Shown: positions 52,201 to 60,609 of the stretch, piece after piece | Layout of the letters: each line of letters begins with the position of its first letter | Position numbering within the stretch: position 1 is the stretch's first letter | Assembly: GCA_015066745.1 (NCBI GenBank) | Contig: SVNW01000002.1 | Coordinates: 41,333 to 105,332 of the forward strand | Origin: Ruminococcus sp. | GTDB lineage: Bacteria > Bacillota > Clostridia > Oscillospirales > Ruminococcaceae | Direction of reading: 5' to 3' | Length of the DNA stretch: 64,000 bases | Position numbers and translations under genes: made by a program | The notes under the pieces: generated by a model | What the model saw: the letters and a program-made list of their open reading frames with translations, nothing else | Told to the model about the DNA's origin: nothing | Database searches by the model: none

Positions 52201-54046
52201 TCAGAGCTTCTTCGGGCTGCATCCCAGCAGGAATGCCTATGGGAAGGATGATATAGCCATATTGCTTTCCCTCAGCTCTACGCATAACTCTGCCGACTGA
52301 CTGAATAATATCTACGATAGAATTACGGGGATTCAGGAACATAACGGCATCGAGTGCAGGAACATCTATACCCTCAGACAGACACCGAGCATTGGAAAGT
52401 ACACGGCAGCTATTGTCAGCAGTGTTCTGTTTGAGCCAATCAATACGATTCTTTCTAACAAGGGCATTATCCGTACCGTCAACGTGTTCGAGCTGAACGG
52501 TAACTATGCTGTCATCATGACCGTTGAGCATAAGCTCATTCTGGATTTCCTCAAACATATCCACAAATCTCTTTGAAGCCTTGATACTGCTATTAAACGC
52601 AACTGCTCTTCGCATAGGAGTCGGATCGTTGGCAAAATAATTTTCCTCACTCTCAAACAGAGTTTTCTTAGAAAGACCATTCAAACAACCGAGTATCTTA
52701 ACGCTATCATCAAGTGTCAGCTCGCTACTCTTATCAGTCAAAAGATTCTGAAGTCTACGACTGACATAACTTTCATCAACCGCAAGCACGATAACCTTAT
52801 AATCTGCGAGAAGTCCCAAAGATACAGCCTTTGAGAAGCCCAAACAATAGAACTCCTTGCCGTATATGTTTTCATCGTCCATAGAGCAAAGCAAGGCACT
52901 GCCTTCGCTTGCTTTTTTCTTACTCTCATCACCATAGATACGGGGTGTAGCGGTCATATACAAGCGTTTATCAGCCTTAATAAAGTCATTAGAGTGCACC
53001 TTGACAAAATTGCTTTCGTCCTCTCCAGCAAGCGTTACACCCGTTGTACGATGCGCTTCATCGCAAATGATGATATTGAAATTGATACCGCTTTTCTTCT
53101 GAAATGCAGATACCACTTCAATGGACTGATATGTAGAAAAGAAGAAATTAAGCGTATCATCAGTATCAGCACCATAATACTGATTCATCAACTTGTTTAC
53201 ATCAGTTGTCGCAGGGATAACCAAATCCGTAAGACTATCAATTTGGTCTGATGTCTTGCTTGCTTTTGGATCAGAACAGATAGCATAGATTCTGTACTTA
53301 TACTTGGACTGAGCAGACCATTCCACCAATGTCTGATTGAGCAAAGAGATGGACGGAACTAAGAACAACACGTTGCCTGTTCCATTGGTAACTGCTTCAG
53401 CTATTTTAAGAGCAGTAAAGGTTTTACCTGTACCGCAAGCCATAATCATCTTTCCACGTTCGGAATTCTTAAATCCTTCAATTACAGCATCAATTGCTTC
53501 TCTTTGATGGGGGCGTTCTATTTTCTTTGAACAGATCTTCATATCTTCGATCTTGTCAAGAGTAAAACTTTCCCAATCAATACCGGAGTCTTTGAGATCT
53601 TGAAGTCTGATACGAGTAACAGGCGGTAACTGTCCAATGATAGTTTCCTCTGCATTGGATGACCATTTATCCGTAGTAGATACGATAATACGTCCAGAAT
53701 ACCTATGTTCTACATTGTTTATATAGAACGCCTTACCCGAAGCAGAGATAAACGTATCTACATCGTCTTTGGATACAGAATTATTCGCATCATAGAATTT
53801 ACACTGAATAGCATAAAATTCGTCCTTATCACGAACCTTTGCAACAAGATCAATACCTATATCGTGAGTATTGGCATACGGAAATTCACTCCACAGCCAT
53901 ACTTCTTTAAATATTTCAGAATAAAGAGGACTTGTGAGAAAATATTTCTTCATAAGTCTCTCAAACTTTGAACCTTGATCACTTTTGCTTTGAGAAACAC
54001 TCCTCAGATCAAGCATAAGCTGCTCAAAGCTGTCATTTATCTGCAT
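49214..54046 (-). CDS. Single-chain Type ISP-like restriction-modification enzyme
   Basis: 1610 residues in family order. The Mrr-like nuclease has D66 in HDIGIDLVAK and Q81-x-K83 in AIQCKFYD. A superfamily 2 translocase follows, with Walker A ACGTGKT near 205 and box IICDEAH near 325. After a helical coupler come the N6-adenine methyltransferase motifs LDPFTGTGTF near 890 and NPPYS near 1000, then a target-recognition C-terminus. This matches LlaGI/LlaBIII-type enzymes (about 1570-1600 residues), which methylate one strand of an asymmetric site and cleave after translocation and collision. By eye it is more G+C-rich than its neighbours, suggesting transfer. No antirestriction gene is seen. 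Confidence 0.93.
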   Translation of the reverse strand: MQINDSFEQLMLDLRSVSQSKSDQGSKFERLMKKYFLTSPLYSEIFKEVWLWSEFPYANTHDIGIDLVAKVRDKDEFYAIQCKFYDANNSVSKDDVDTFISASGKAFYINNVEHRYSGRIIVSTTDKWSSNAEETIIGQLPPVTRIRLQDLKDSGIDWESFTLDKIEDMKICSKKIERPHQREAIDAVIEGFKNSERGKMIMACGTGKTFTALKIAEAVTNGTGNVLFLVPSISLLNQTLVEWSAQSKYKYRIYAICSDPKASKTSDQIDSLTDLVIPATTDVNKLMNQYYGADTDDTLNFFFSTYQSIEVVSAFQKKSGINFNIIICDEAHRTTGVTLAGEDESNFVKVHSNDFIKADKRLYMTATPRIYGDESKKKASEGSALLCSMDDENIYGKEFYCLGFSKAVSLGLLADYKVIVLAVDESYVSRRLQNLLTDKSSELTLDDSVKILGCLNGLSKKTLFESEENYFANDPTPMRRAVAFNSSIKASKRFVDMFEEIQNELMLNGHDDSIVTVQLEHVDGTDNALVRKNRIDWLKQNTADNSCRVLSNARCLSEGIDVPALDAVMFLNPRNSIVDIIQSVGRVMRRAEGKQYGYIILPIGIPAGMQPEEALNDNKRYKIVWDVLQALRAHDDRFNNTINKIDLNRKKPDNIQIIGVTGNGDGESSGDSENYRQLQLNFDDLEKWKNSVYAKIVKKCGSRRYWETWAKDIADIANRHIEEIKLLIKKPEIAPKFKEFLKALQQNLNSSIKTSDAIEMLAQHMITKPVFDALFEEYEFVKNNPVSRIMQDMLAILDEKALDKEQETLDKFYLSVQERAKGIDNAEGKQKIIIELYEQFFKNALPKQVAKLGIVYTPVEVVDFIIKSVDYVLRDKFGSSLNDEGVHVLDPFTGTGTFIVRLLRSGLIDIKNLLYKYTNEIHANEIVLLAYYIATINIEETFHDLIGAKDYIAFEGIVLTDTFAMTEKQKVMDENGEQLVKMFAENSARAEKQLESPITVIIGNPPYSVGQKSGNDNNQNSTYKYLDQSIASTYVLHSTSTLTRNAYDSYIRAFRWATDRIGDNGIIGFVSNGSYLDSVALDGFRECLIEDFNHIFVFNLRGDQRTLGEASRREGGKIFGSGSRTPVAITILVKRKGVKKDRFIRYHDIGDYLSREQKLAIISEFGDIGAIKWSFITPNENNDWINQRNQSYINFIALGDKKKQEQTSIYLDNYASGLSTNRDVWLYSYSAEQAKIHAEQMIAFYNSERERCFTELEQQKEQGLISVDDKKTAGTYLMNIRSMDATKISWSAGLTTIFCRNSSIEQIDWVRITSYRPFCKKHLVYNKDIIERPSKWDRILPNDNFENLVICISGAPIKKNFSVLLTSTIQDLNFMEHSICFPMYMYDREEKQSQPQMTFFDNMEEDTVGYKKRFAISDAALTKFKGIYGDRITKEDIFYYLYAVLHNKDYIEAYADNLAKEMVRIPTLEKFPKYVEIGRQLAELHLHYEAHADASAIGLDIQITKEDYTVSKIRFKKVGKDSDKGTIIFNDYITISNIPERAYEYVVNGRSAIEWIMESYRVKTDKDSGITDDPNTYGDEKYIFNLLLSIISVSLKTLDLIELMPEYKEI

Positions 54047-54098
54047 TTATAACACCCCTTGCAATAACGTAGTAGTCAAAATGAAATACATTTAGATA

Positions 54099-54127
54099 AT
54101 TATACCATATATAATTTTGAAAGTCAA
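54099..54127 (-). promoter_or_regulatory. Promoter of the restriction-kinase operon
   Basis: Minus strand: -35 TTGACT (54122-54127), 17-nt spacer, -10 TATAAT (54099-54104), about 50 nt before the restriction gene start. RBS AAGGGGTG precedes the ATG. Confidence 0.75.
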
Positions 54128-54298
54128 TCAGCCGAAAAGAAAAAATGTTATTCTTGAATTTTAAATTAATTTTCATAGTAAAAGATAAAAGAAACAGCTT
54201 CCAAACAGATACTTCCCCATTGGAAAGTATTGCGTCTACTTTGAAGGTAAAATAGTTCATAATAATACATTTGTCGCATTCGCCTAAAAATAACAAAA

Positions 54299-55969
54299 TC
54301 AGTTTTTCACTCTTCCTACTGTCATTTCATCAATGTTATATATATTCAGATTCTTATTATCTTTCGGGATACGGGTATTGTCAAAAAAGACATACAGGAC
54401 ATCTTCCTGTCCACCCCCGTTTTCAAGTTCAAGAAGAGATTTTTCGGCATATTCCGCCAGATCTTCATAACTTTCTCGTGCGCAGTAGAAACTGCTCAGT
54501 TTTATATTATTTTCACTTGCATATGCACCGATCGTCAGATATTGTTCATATCTTATTTTATGATCTAACGGCAAAGGAACAAACCTTATCTCTGACACTC
54601 CTTTTAAAATTTCCTGCCATTTTTCCGAATACAACGGTGATATGTATTCTACTTTTTGTGTATATAATGAATGTTTTGCTCTCATGAGAGGATACAGATC
54701 AGCAATCTGTATCATAGTAATCAGAAATGTGATTATACACAGAACTTTTTTTCTGTCTATTCTTGATAAGAACATAAATATAGCAGTATAGAGTAAATAA
54801 TCACACACCCATATAAAACGTCCCGATGCTCTGAAAACCGACAGTGCCGAGATTACAATTGACGGATATGATATTGTATACAGGACTCTGCTCCCCAGTG
54901 TAATAACCGGACTCAGAGCAAGAACGAATGCACCAAAAAAAATAAATGCTCCGCCTATGATATATGAACTGTTTCTTCTTATGATCTCTTTGATATTTCT
55001 TTTCCTTACCAGAACACACACACCCGAAATCACAACAATAATACCTGCCAGTATCATTCCAAACCCCATATATCCGAACCCTTCCAGCTGTCCATCAATG
55101 AGATCCATACCCTTTAAAAAGCTACTGCAATTTGCAGAATTTATAAGGCTGTTCATATTTGAACTGTATATACCAAGACCACCGTCACTAAAACCGCCTT
55201 TGCCGTAAAATGCACCGAACGAAAACATAGTACTGAGCGTGCATACTACTGAAACCGAGCCACATATGAGAACGTATTTTATTTTTTTATATTTTATTAT
55301 GTAGCTTAAAAATGAACCTGCCATGATAAGATAAATCATCGGAACAAAGTACATATGTATCATAGGAGCAATAACCCCCAGTACAGCCCACAATATAACC
55401 GGAACAGATTTGTGTTTCCATTTATGGTCCTGATATGCCCACAAAACAAGTGCAAGAACTATAAGCCAGTGTCCTGAAAGCGAATCGTGACCATACAGAC
55501 GTAAAAAGATGGCCGGCATCAGAATATAACACACACTCGCTGCAAGGCAGAAAAACGGATTTTTGCAAAATTTCTGCAACAATATCACTGAAACAAATCC
55601 CTGTACTGCAAAACTGAAGACACCCCATATGCCTGCATATTGAAATGTTTCAGGTAAAACCGGAGATAATACTTTAAAAAGCAATGCGAATAACGGTATA
55701 CTGTCAGTATACATGCACGATATGGCATCAGGCAGAGTAAGCCCCTCTGTTAATCCAAGCGGAAATCGCCAAGGAGTCTTTCTGTAATAAACCCACCCAA
55801 GATAATGTTGTGACCCGTCTCCACCTCCACTGACTATCCAATCTGTATAGGTTGGGTCTATTATCCTTACTTCGTACACTATACAGAAAATAATTATTCC
55901 CAGAACCGCACCAATAGCCGGCGCAAAGAAAAACCTGTAATTCTTCTTTCTTTCAGAAATCTCTTTCAT
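54299..55969 (-). CDS. Multi-spanning membrane protein, GT-C/DUF6311-like
   Basis: 556 residues from the ATG at 55969 with AGAGGTA upstream; an ATG at 56020 overlaps the promoter -10. Around ten to twelve membrane segments are predicted. The first extracytoplasmic loop carries DWIVSGGGDGSQHYLGWVYY and RFPLGLTEG, a pattern of the DUF6311/GT-C-like membrane glycosyltransferase group. The C-terminal ~100 residues form a soluble domain (EIRFVPLPLD, DVLYVFFDN). It is probably involved in surface polysaccharide or glycoprotein assembly, by family resemblance only. Confidence 0.8.
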   Translation of the reverse strand: MKEISERKKNYRFFFAPAIGAVLGIIIFCIVYEVRIIDPTYTDWIVSGGGDGSQHYLGWVYYRKTPWRFPLGLTEGLTLPDAISCMYTDSIPLFALLFKVLSPVLPETFQYAGIWGVFSFAVQGFVSVILLQKFCKNPFFCLAASVCYILMPAIFLRLYGHDSLSGHWLIVLALVLWAYQDHKWKHKSVPVILWAVLGVIAPMIHMYFVPMIYLIMAGSFLSYIIKYKKIKYVLICGSVSVVCTLSTMFSFGAFYGKGGFSDGGLGIYSSNMNSLINSANCSSFLKGMDLIDGQLEGFGYMGFGMILAGIIVVISGVCVLVRKRNIKEIIRRNSSYIIGGAFIFFGAFVLALSPVITLGSRVLYTISYPSIVISALSVFRASGRFIWVCDYLLYTAIFMFLSRIDRKKVLCIITFLITMIQIADLYPLMRAKHSLYTQKVEYISPLYSEKWQEILKGVSEIRFVPLPLDHKIRYEQYLTIGAYASENNIKLSSFYCARESYEDLAEYAEKSLLELENGGGQEDVLYVFFDNTRIPKDNKNLNIYNIDEMTVGRVKN

Positions 55970-56019
55970 TTTAATACCTCTTAAACCTCTCAAAATTTTT
56001 CCGGTTTTAAACCTACTCA

Positions 56020-56048
56020 ATTATACATCACACCTATTTTATTGTCAA
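56020..56048 (-). promoter_or_regulatory. Consensus promoter of the GT-C-like membrane protein gene
   Basis: Minus strand: -35 TTGACA (56043-56048), 17-nt spacer, -10 TATAAT (56020-56025): perfect consensus, about 50 nt before the start at 55969. Confidence 0.8.
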
Positions 56049-56107
56049 TACTTTCTTATTTTTCTGTATTTTTCTATTTACTTTTTTAATTTTTTTTGCA
56101 AATAATC

Positions 56108-56136
56108 TTGAAATTATATTTATTTTTGTATATAAT
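56108..56136 (+). promoter_or_regulatory. Promoter of the dehydratase-activator operon
   Basis: Plus strand: -35 TTGAAA (56108-56113), 17-nt spacer, -10 TATAAT (56131-56136), about 110 nt before the start at 56246. Confidence 0.75.
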
Positions 56137-56194
56137 AAAAAGTGAATGTGCTGATACAGATGTTTAAAAAAATTTCTGAAAATGCTTGTTCCAA

Positions 56195-56216
56195 GACAAT
56201 TTTCTTAAAAATTGTC
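56195..56216. promoter_or_regulatory. Perfect 9-bp inverted repeat in the activator leader
   Basis: GACAATTTT (56195-56203) and AAAATTGTC (56208-56216), separated by CTTA. It lies downstream of the promoter and 29 nt before the start codon. It could be a repressor operator or an mRNA hairpin. No T run follows. Confidence 0.5.
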
Positions 56217-56245
56217 AAATTATATTCAGGAAGGTATGATAACAA

Positions 56246-59155
56246 ATGAAAAATATTGGTCTTGACATCGGATCAACAACGATCAAATGTGTTGTTTTTG
56301 ACGATGATAAAAATATAATACACAGTGAATATAAAAGACATTTTTCACAGATAACACAAAGCACTGCACAGATGTTAAGTGATATAAATGAAAAGTTTAA
56401 CGACAAAGAATTTGGTCTGTGTATCTCAGGTTCTGCCGGAATGGGAATCGCTACTGCTATGAATATCCCATTTGTTCAGGAAGTATATGCTACAAGATCA
56501 GCAGTAAAAAAATATCTTCCCGATACAGACGCAGTAATAGAACTTGGCGGTGAAGATGCAAAGATATTGTTTTTGTCTGATCAGCTTGAAGTACGAATGA
56601 ACGGAAGCTGTGCCGGAGGTACAGGTGCTTTTATAGATCAGATGGCAACACTTCTGAACATTACCCCAACAGAGATGAATGAGATCTCAAAAAATCATGA
56701 AAAAATATATACAATAGCTTCCAGATGCGGTGTTTTTGCAAAGTCAGACATTCAGCCACTGCTCAATCAAGGAGCACGAAAAGAAGATATATCCGCAAGT
56801 ATCTTTTATGCAGTAGTAAATCAGACTATCGCAGGACTTGCACAGGGACGTGAAATATGCGGTAATATCGTATATCTCGGAGGACCTCTTACATATTTTT
56901 CGGAACTTAGAAACAGTTTTGATGACACACTTAAACTAAAGGGGACTTGCCCTGAAAATTCACTCTACTTTGTTGCTATCGGCTCTGCTTTGTCTGAAAC
57001 ATCAGAAACATTTGACTTAAGTGAACTTGTAAAAAAAGTTCAGGACTACACATCTGATGAGGCATATACAAGCTGTCCGCCGTTATTTACAAGTGAAGAA
57101 GAATTTGATTCTTTCATAACAAGACACAGAAAAAATTCTGACAATATAAAAACAACAACTGACTACAGCGGAAAAATGTATCTTGGTATTGATGCAGGTT
57201 CAACAACCGTAAAAGCTGTTATAATCAATGAAGAAGGAAATATCCTTACTCAAAGATATATGTCAAACAACGGAAACCCTGTTCCGCATATAAAGGATTT
57301 TATCTGCGAAGTATATGAAAAATACCCAGGTATAAAAATAACTTCCGCAGCGGTAACAGGATATGGCGAAGAAATAATTAAAAATGCATTCAAGATTGAT
57401 TTTGGTGTAGTTGAAACTATCGCCCACTACACAGCTGCAAAAAAGTTCCGTCCTGATGTAGACTTTATAATTGACATCGGCGGTCAGGATATAAAATGTT
57501 TCAAGATAAGAAACGGCACTATAGACAACATCTTCCTTAACGAAGCCTGTTCGTCCGGATGCGGTTCTTTCCTTCAGACATTTGCGGCGGCTCTTAAATA
57601 TTCGATAGAAGACTTTGCAAATCTTGGACTTTATGCTAAAAAACCTGTTGACCTCGGTTCAAGATGTACAGTATTTATGAACAGCAGTGTCAAGCAGGCA
57701 CAGAAAGACGGCGCTCCTATAGAAGACATATCCGCTGGTCTTTCAATAAGCGTTGTAAAAAATGCACTGTACAAAGTTATACGTGCAACAAATGCCGAAT
57801 CACTTGGAAAACACATAGTAGTTCAGGGTGGTACTTTCCTGAACAATGCTGTTTTAAGAGCTTTCGAGCAAGAAGTACAGTGTGAAGTAGTACGCCCCGA
57901 AATTTCAGGACTTATGGGTGCTTATGGTGCTGCTCTCTATGCTGCAGAAAAAAACAAATCGGAAAGTTCTATTCTTACAAAAGAACAGATCTCTCAGTTT
58001 AAGCATGAGGTAAAGGCTGTAACCTGTAAAAAGTGCAGTAACCACTGCAAACTTACAATAAACACATTTGACGGCGGAAGAAAATTTATAGGTGGAAACA
58101 GATGTGAGCGTGCTTTAAGCGTAAACAACGAAAGCACACATTACAATATGTATGAATACACCAACCAGTTGCTTGCGGAATACATGAACGCAGAAACTGT
58201 TGTCACACGCAAAGAAGTTATCGGTATTCCTCTCGGACTGAATATGTACGAGCTTCTTCCCTTCTGGCACAGACTTTTCACAACTCTTGGTTTTAAAGTC
58301 ATTGTTTCACCGCCTTCAACAAGAAAAATATATATAAAAGGTCAGCACACTATACCGTCTGATACAGTATGTTTCCCTGCAAAACTTCTCCATGGTCATA
58401 TTGAAGAACTTATAGAAGCCGGTGCAGATGCAATTTTCTATCCGTGTATGAGTTACAACATTGATGAAAATCTTGGTGATAATCATTATAACTGCCCTGT
58501 TGTTGCATATTATCCCGAAGTTATAAAATCAAATGTAAAAGCTATTGAAAACATAAAGTTTATATGTGATTACGTTGGTATACACAGACCAAAGGATTTC
58601 GTAAAGAAATTCCACAAGATCCTTCAGTCGCATTTTGGAGAAATTCCTTTTAATGATGTGAAGAAAGCAGTTAATCTTGCATATGATGAATATGATATTT
58701 ATCTTAAAAAAATAGAACAAAAAGGTGCAGAATATCTTGAAGCTGCAAAAAAAGCAGATATGCCTGTAATTATATTGTCCGGTCGTCCTTATCATATAGA
58801 TCCGGAAATATGTCATGGTATAGACAAACTAGTATGTTCTCTTAATGCAGTAGTACTTACAGAAAGATCAATAAGTCATCTTGTATCAAAGTTCCCTGTA
58901 AATGTACTCAACCAGTGGACGTATCATTCCAGACTTTTTGCTGCCGCAAAATATGTTACCGAATCGGATTATAAAAACATCAACCTCGTACAGCTTGTAT
59001 CATTCGGTTGCGGTGTTGACGCCATAACTACCGATGAGGTTAGATCGATACTTGAAGAAAGCAATAAAATATATACTCAGATAAAAATAGATGAAATAAC
59101 AAATCTGGGAGCTGTAAAAATAAGACTCAGAAGTTTGTTTGCCGCAACTGAGTAA
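56246..59155 (+). CDS. 2-hydroxyacyl-CoA dehydratase activator (BadF/BcrAD-like), tandem ASKHA
   Basis: 969 residues. Two ASKHA ATPase domains are in tandem. The first starts IGLDIGSTTIKCVVF and has SCAGGTGAFIDQM and IYTIASRCGVFAKSD. The second starts LGIDAGSTTVKAVII and has ACSSGCGSFLQTF and VDLGSRCTVFMNS. The Cys residues in each loop suit a bridging Fe-S cluster as in HgdC-type activators. A Cys-rich segment (CKKCSNHCKLTINTF) and a DUF2229-type region follow. Related proteins are usually single chains of about 1400 residues; here the last third is a separate gene. Such ATP-driven one-electron donors activate dehydratases, but the substrate is unknown. Confidence 0.88.
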   Translation: MKNIGLDIGSTTIKCVVFDDDKNIIHSEYKRHFSQITQSTAQMLSDINEKFNDKEFGLCISGSAGMGIATAMNIPFVQEVYATRSAVKKYLPDTDAVIELGGEDAKILFLSDQLEVRMNGSCAGGTGAFIDQMATLLNITPTEMNEISKNHEKIYTIASRCGVFAKSDIQPLLNQGARKEDISASIFYAVVNQTIAGLAQGREICGNIVYLGGPLTYFSELRNSFDDTLKLKGTCPENSLYFVAIGSALSETSETFDLSELVKKVQDYTSDEAYTSCPPLFTSEEEFDSFITRHRKNSDNIKTTTDYSGKMYLGIDAGSTTVKAVIINEEGNILTQRYMSNNGNPVPHIKDFICEVYEKYPGIKITSAAVTGYGEEIIKNAFKIDFGVVETIAHYTAAKKFRPDVDFIIDIGGQDIKCFKIRNGTIDNIFLNEACSSGCGSFLQTFAAALKYSIEDFANLGLYAKKPVDLGSRCTVFMNSSVKQAQKDGAPIEDISAGLSISVVKNALYKVIRATNAESLGKHIVVQGGTFLNNAVLRAFEQEVQCEVVRPEISGLMGAYGAALYAAEKNKSESSILTKEQISQFKHEVKAVTCKKCSNHCKLTINTFDGGRKFIGGNRCERALSVNNESTHYNMYEYTNQLLAEYMNAETVVTRKEVIGIPLGLNMYELLPFWHRLFTTLGFKVIVSPPSTRKIYIKGQHTIPSDTVCFPAKLLHGHIEELIEAGADAIFYPCMSYNIDENLGDNHYNCPVVAYYPEVIKSNVKAIENIKFICDYVGIHRPKDFVKKFHKILQSHFGEIPFNDVKKAVNLAYDEYDIYLKKIEQKGAEYLEAAKKADMPVIILSGRPYHIDPEICHGIDKLVCSLNAVVLTERSISHLVSKFPVNVLNQWTYHSRLFAAAKYVTESDYKNINLVQLVSFGCGVDAITTDEVRSILEESNKIYTQIKIDEITNLGAVKIRLRSLFAATE

Positions 59156-59170
59156 ATGAAAGGATAGCCG

Positions 59171-60439
59171 GTGAAAATGGAAAGAAAATATAAAGCAGTA
59201 TTTACAGATGACATGAAAAAGGATTATACCATACTTATACCAAATATGGCTCCGATCCATTTCAGACTAATGCGTGCAATGTTCAGAAAACACGGATACA
59301 ATGTAGAACTGCTGAATAATACAGGTCGTCAGGTCGTTGATGCAGGTCTTAAATATGTACACAACGATACATGCTACCCTGCATTGCTTACCATAGGACA
59401 GCTTCTTGATGCTCTTCAAAGCGGAAAATATGACCTGAACAAAACTGCTGTAATGATAACTCAGACCGGCGGTGGCTGTCGTGCTTCAAACTACATACAT
59501 CTTCTCAGAAAAGCGCTTATCAGAATGAATCTTCCGCATATACCGGTAATCTCTTTAAATCTTTCCGGACTTGAAAAGGATTCAAGTTTTAAACTCACTT
59601 TAAAAATGTTATACGAAACTATCGGTTTGCTTGCTTATGCAGATATGATGATGATTCTTTCAAATCAGGTTCGCCCTTATGAGATCACACCGGGTCAGAG
59701 CGATGAAACTGTTGACAAATGGGTAGACATAATCTCGCATGAACTTGAAACCGGAGTATCTGTAGGCGGTCTTAAAAATATAACTAAAAAACTTAGCCTG
59801 ATATGCAAAGACTTTTCAAATATAAAAACCGAAAAACGTGACAAAATAAAAGTCGGCATCGTAGGCGAAGTTTACGCAAAATTCTCTTCACTTGCAAATA
59901 ACAATCTTGAAGAATTTTTGCAAAGTCAGAATTGCGAAGTAATGCTTCCGGGGCTTATGGGATTTATGATCTTCAAAGTAGATAACAGACTTGAAGACAT
60001 AAAGCTTTATGGAGGAAGCAAGATAAAATTTTTCTTTGTAAAACGTATAATAAACTATCTCACAAAGATAGAAGCAGTATTTACCGAAACAATAAAACAA
60101 GCTCAGAAATTTACAACACCTTCAACTTACGCCCATGTAAAATCACTCGTTAAAAATATAATCGGATACGGAAGCAAAATGGGCGAAGGCTGGTTCCTTA
60201 CCGGTGAAATGCTTGAACTCATAGACAGTGGATATGAAAATATCGTATGCTGTCAGCCTTTCGGATGCCTTCCGAATCACATAGTCGGAAAAGGTATGAT
60301 AAGAAAAATTTGCGAACGCAATCCAAATGCAAATATTGTTCCGATAGACTACGACCCAGGCGCAACAAAAGTAAATCAGGAAAACCGAATAAAACTTATG
60401 CTTTCTGTTGCACGCGAAAAGAATATATCTCACGCATGA
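59171..60439 (+). CDS. 2-hydroxyglutaryl-CoA dehydratase-like component (split C-terminal part)
   Basis: 422 residues from GTG 59171 (AGGATAG upstream) or ATG 59177. It has HNDTCYPALLTIGQLLDAL and QTGGGCRASNY, Cys-containing motifs of the dehydratase D-subunit family. The C-terminal VCCQPFGCLPNHIVGKG and VPIDYDPGATKVNQ match the end of long activase-related proteins. It begins 15 nt after the previous stop, on the same operon. Together the two products equal the usual ~1400-residue chain, so this is a gene split, not a separate enzyme. Confidence 0.85.
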   Translation: MKMERKYKAVFTDDMKKDYTILIPNMAPIHFRLMRAMFRKHGYNVELLNNTGRQVVDAGLKYVHNDTCYPALLTIGQLLDALQSGKYDLNKTAVMITQTGGGCRASNYIHLLRKALIRMNLPHIPVISLNLSGLEKDSSFKLTLKMLYETIGLLAYADMMMILSNQVRPYEITPGQSDETVDKWVDIISHELETGVSVGGLKNITKKLSLICKDFSNIKTEKRDKIKVGIVGEVYAKFSSLANNNLEEFLQSQNCEVMLPGLMGFMIFKVDNRLEDIKLYGGSKIKFFFVKRIINYLTKIEAVFTETIKQAQKFTTPSTYAHVKSLVKNIIGYGSKMGEGWFLTGEMLELIDSGYENIVCCQPFGCLPNHIVGKGMIRKICERNPNANIVPIDYDPGATKVNQENRIKLMLSVAREKNISHA

Positions 60440-60441
60440 TA

Positions 60442-60493
60442 AAAACTGTATCAGATGTCATTGTACAAAATGATATTCTGATACAGTTTTTTA
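60442..60493 (+). terminator. Terminator after the dehydratase-activator operon
   Basis: Perfect 14-bp stem AAAACTGTATCAGA/TCTGATACAGTTTT (60442-60490) with T6, two nt after the stop. Confidence 0.88.
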
Positions 60494-60539
60494 TTGTTAA
60501 ATTCTATCTTTAACTATCATGATTTATCCTGTTTTTCTA

Positions 60540-60568
60540 TTGAAAAAATAATAAATATATGATATAAT
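60540..60568 (+). promoter_or_regulatory. Promoter of the GH130 phosphorylase gene
   Basis: Plus strand: -35 TTGAAA (60540-60545), 17-nt spacer, -10 TATAAT (60563-60568), about 40 nt upstream of the start. RBS AAGGAG. Confidence 0.75.
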
Positions 60569-60609
60569 TAAATTAACACTTTAATAAATAAATTTAAGGA
60601 GTTTTTTAA

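Noticed and set aside
54209..54230. Stem of 9 bp after the GT-C-like membrane gene
   Set aside because: It has one G-T pair and no T run on the minus strand, so it was not called a terminator. A weak one is possible.
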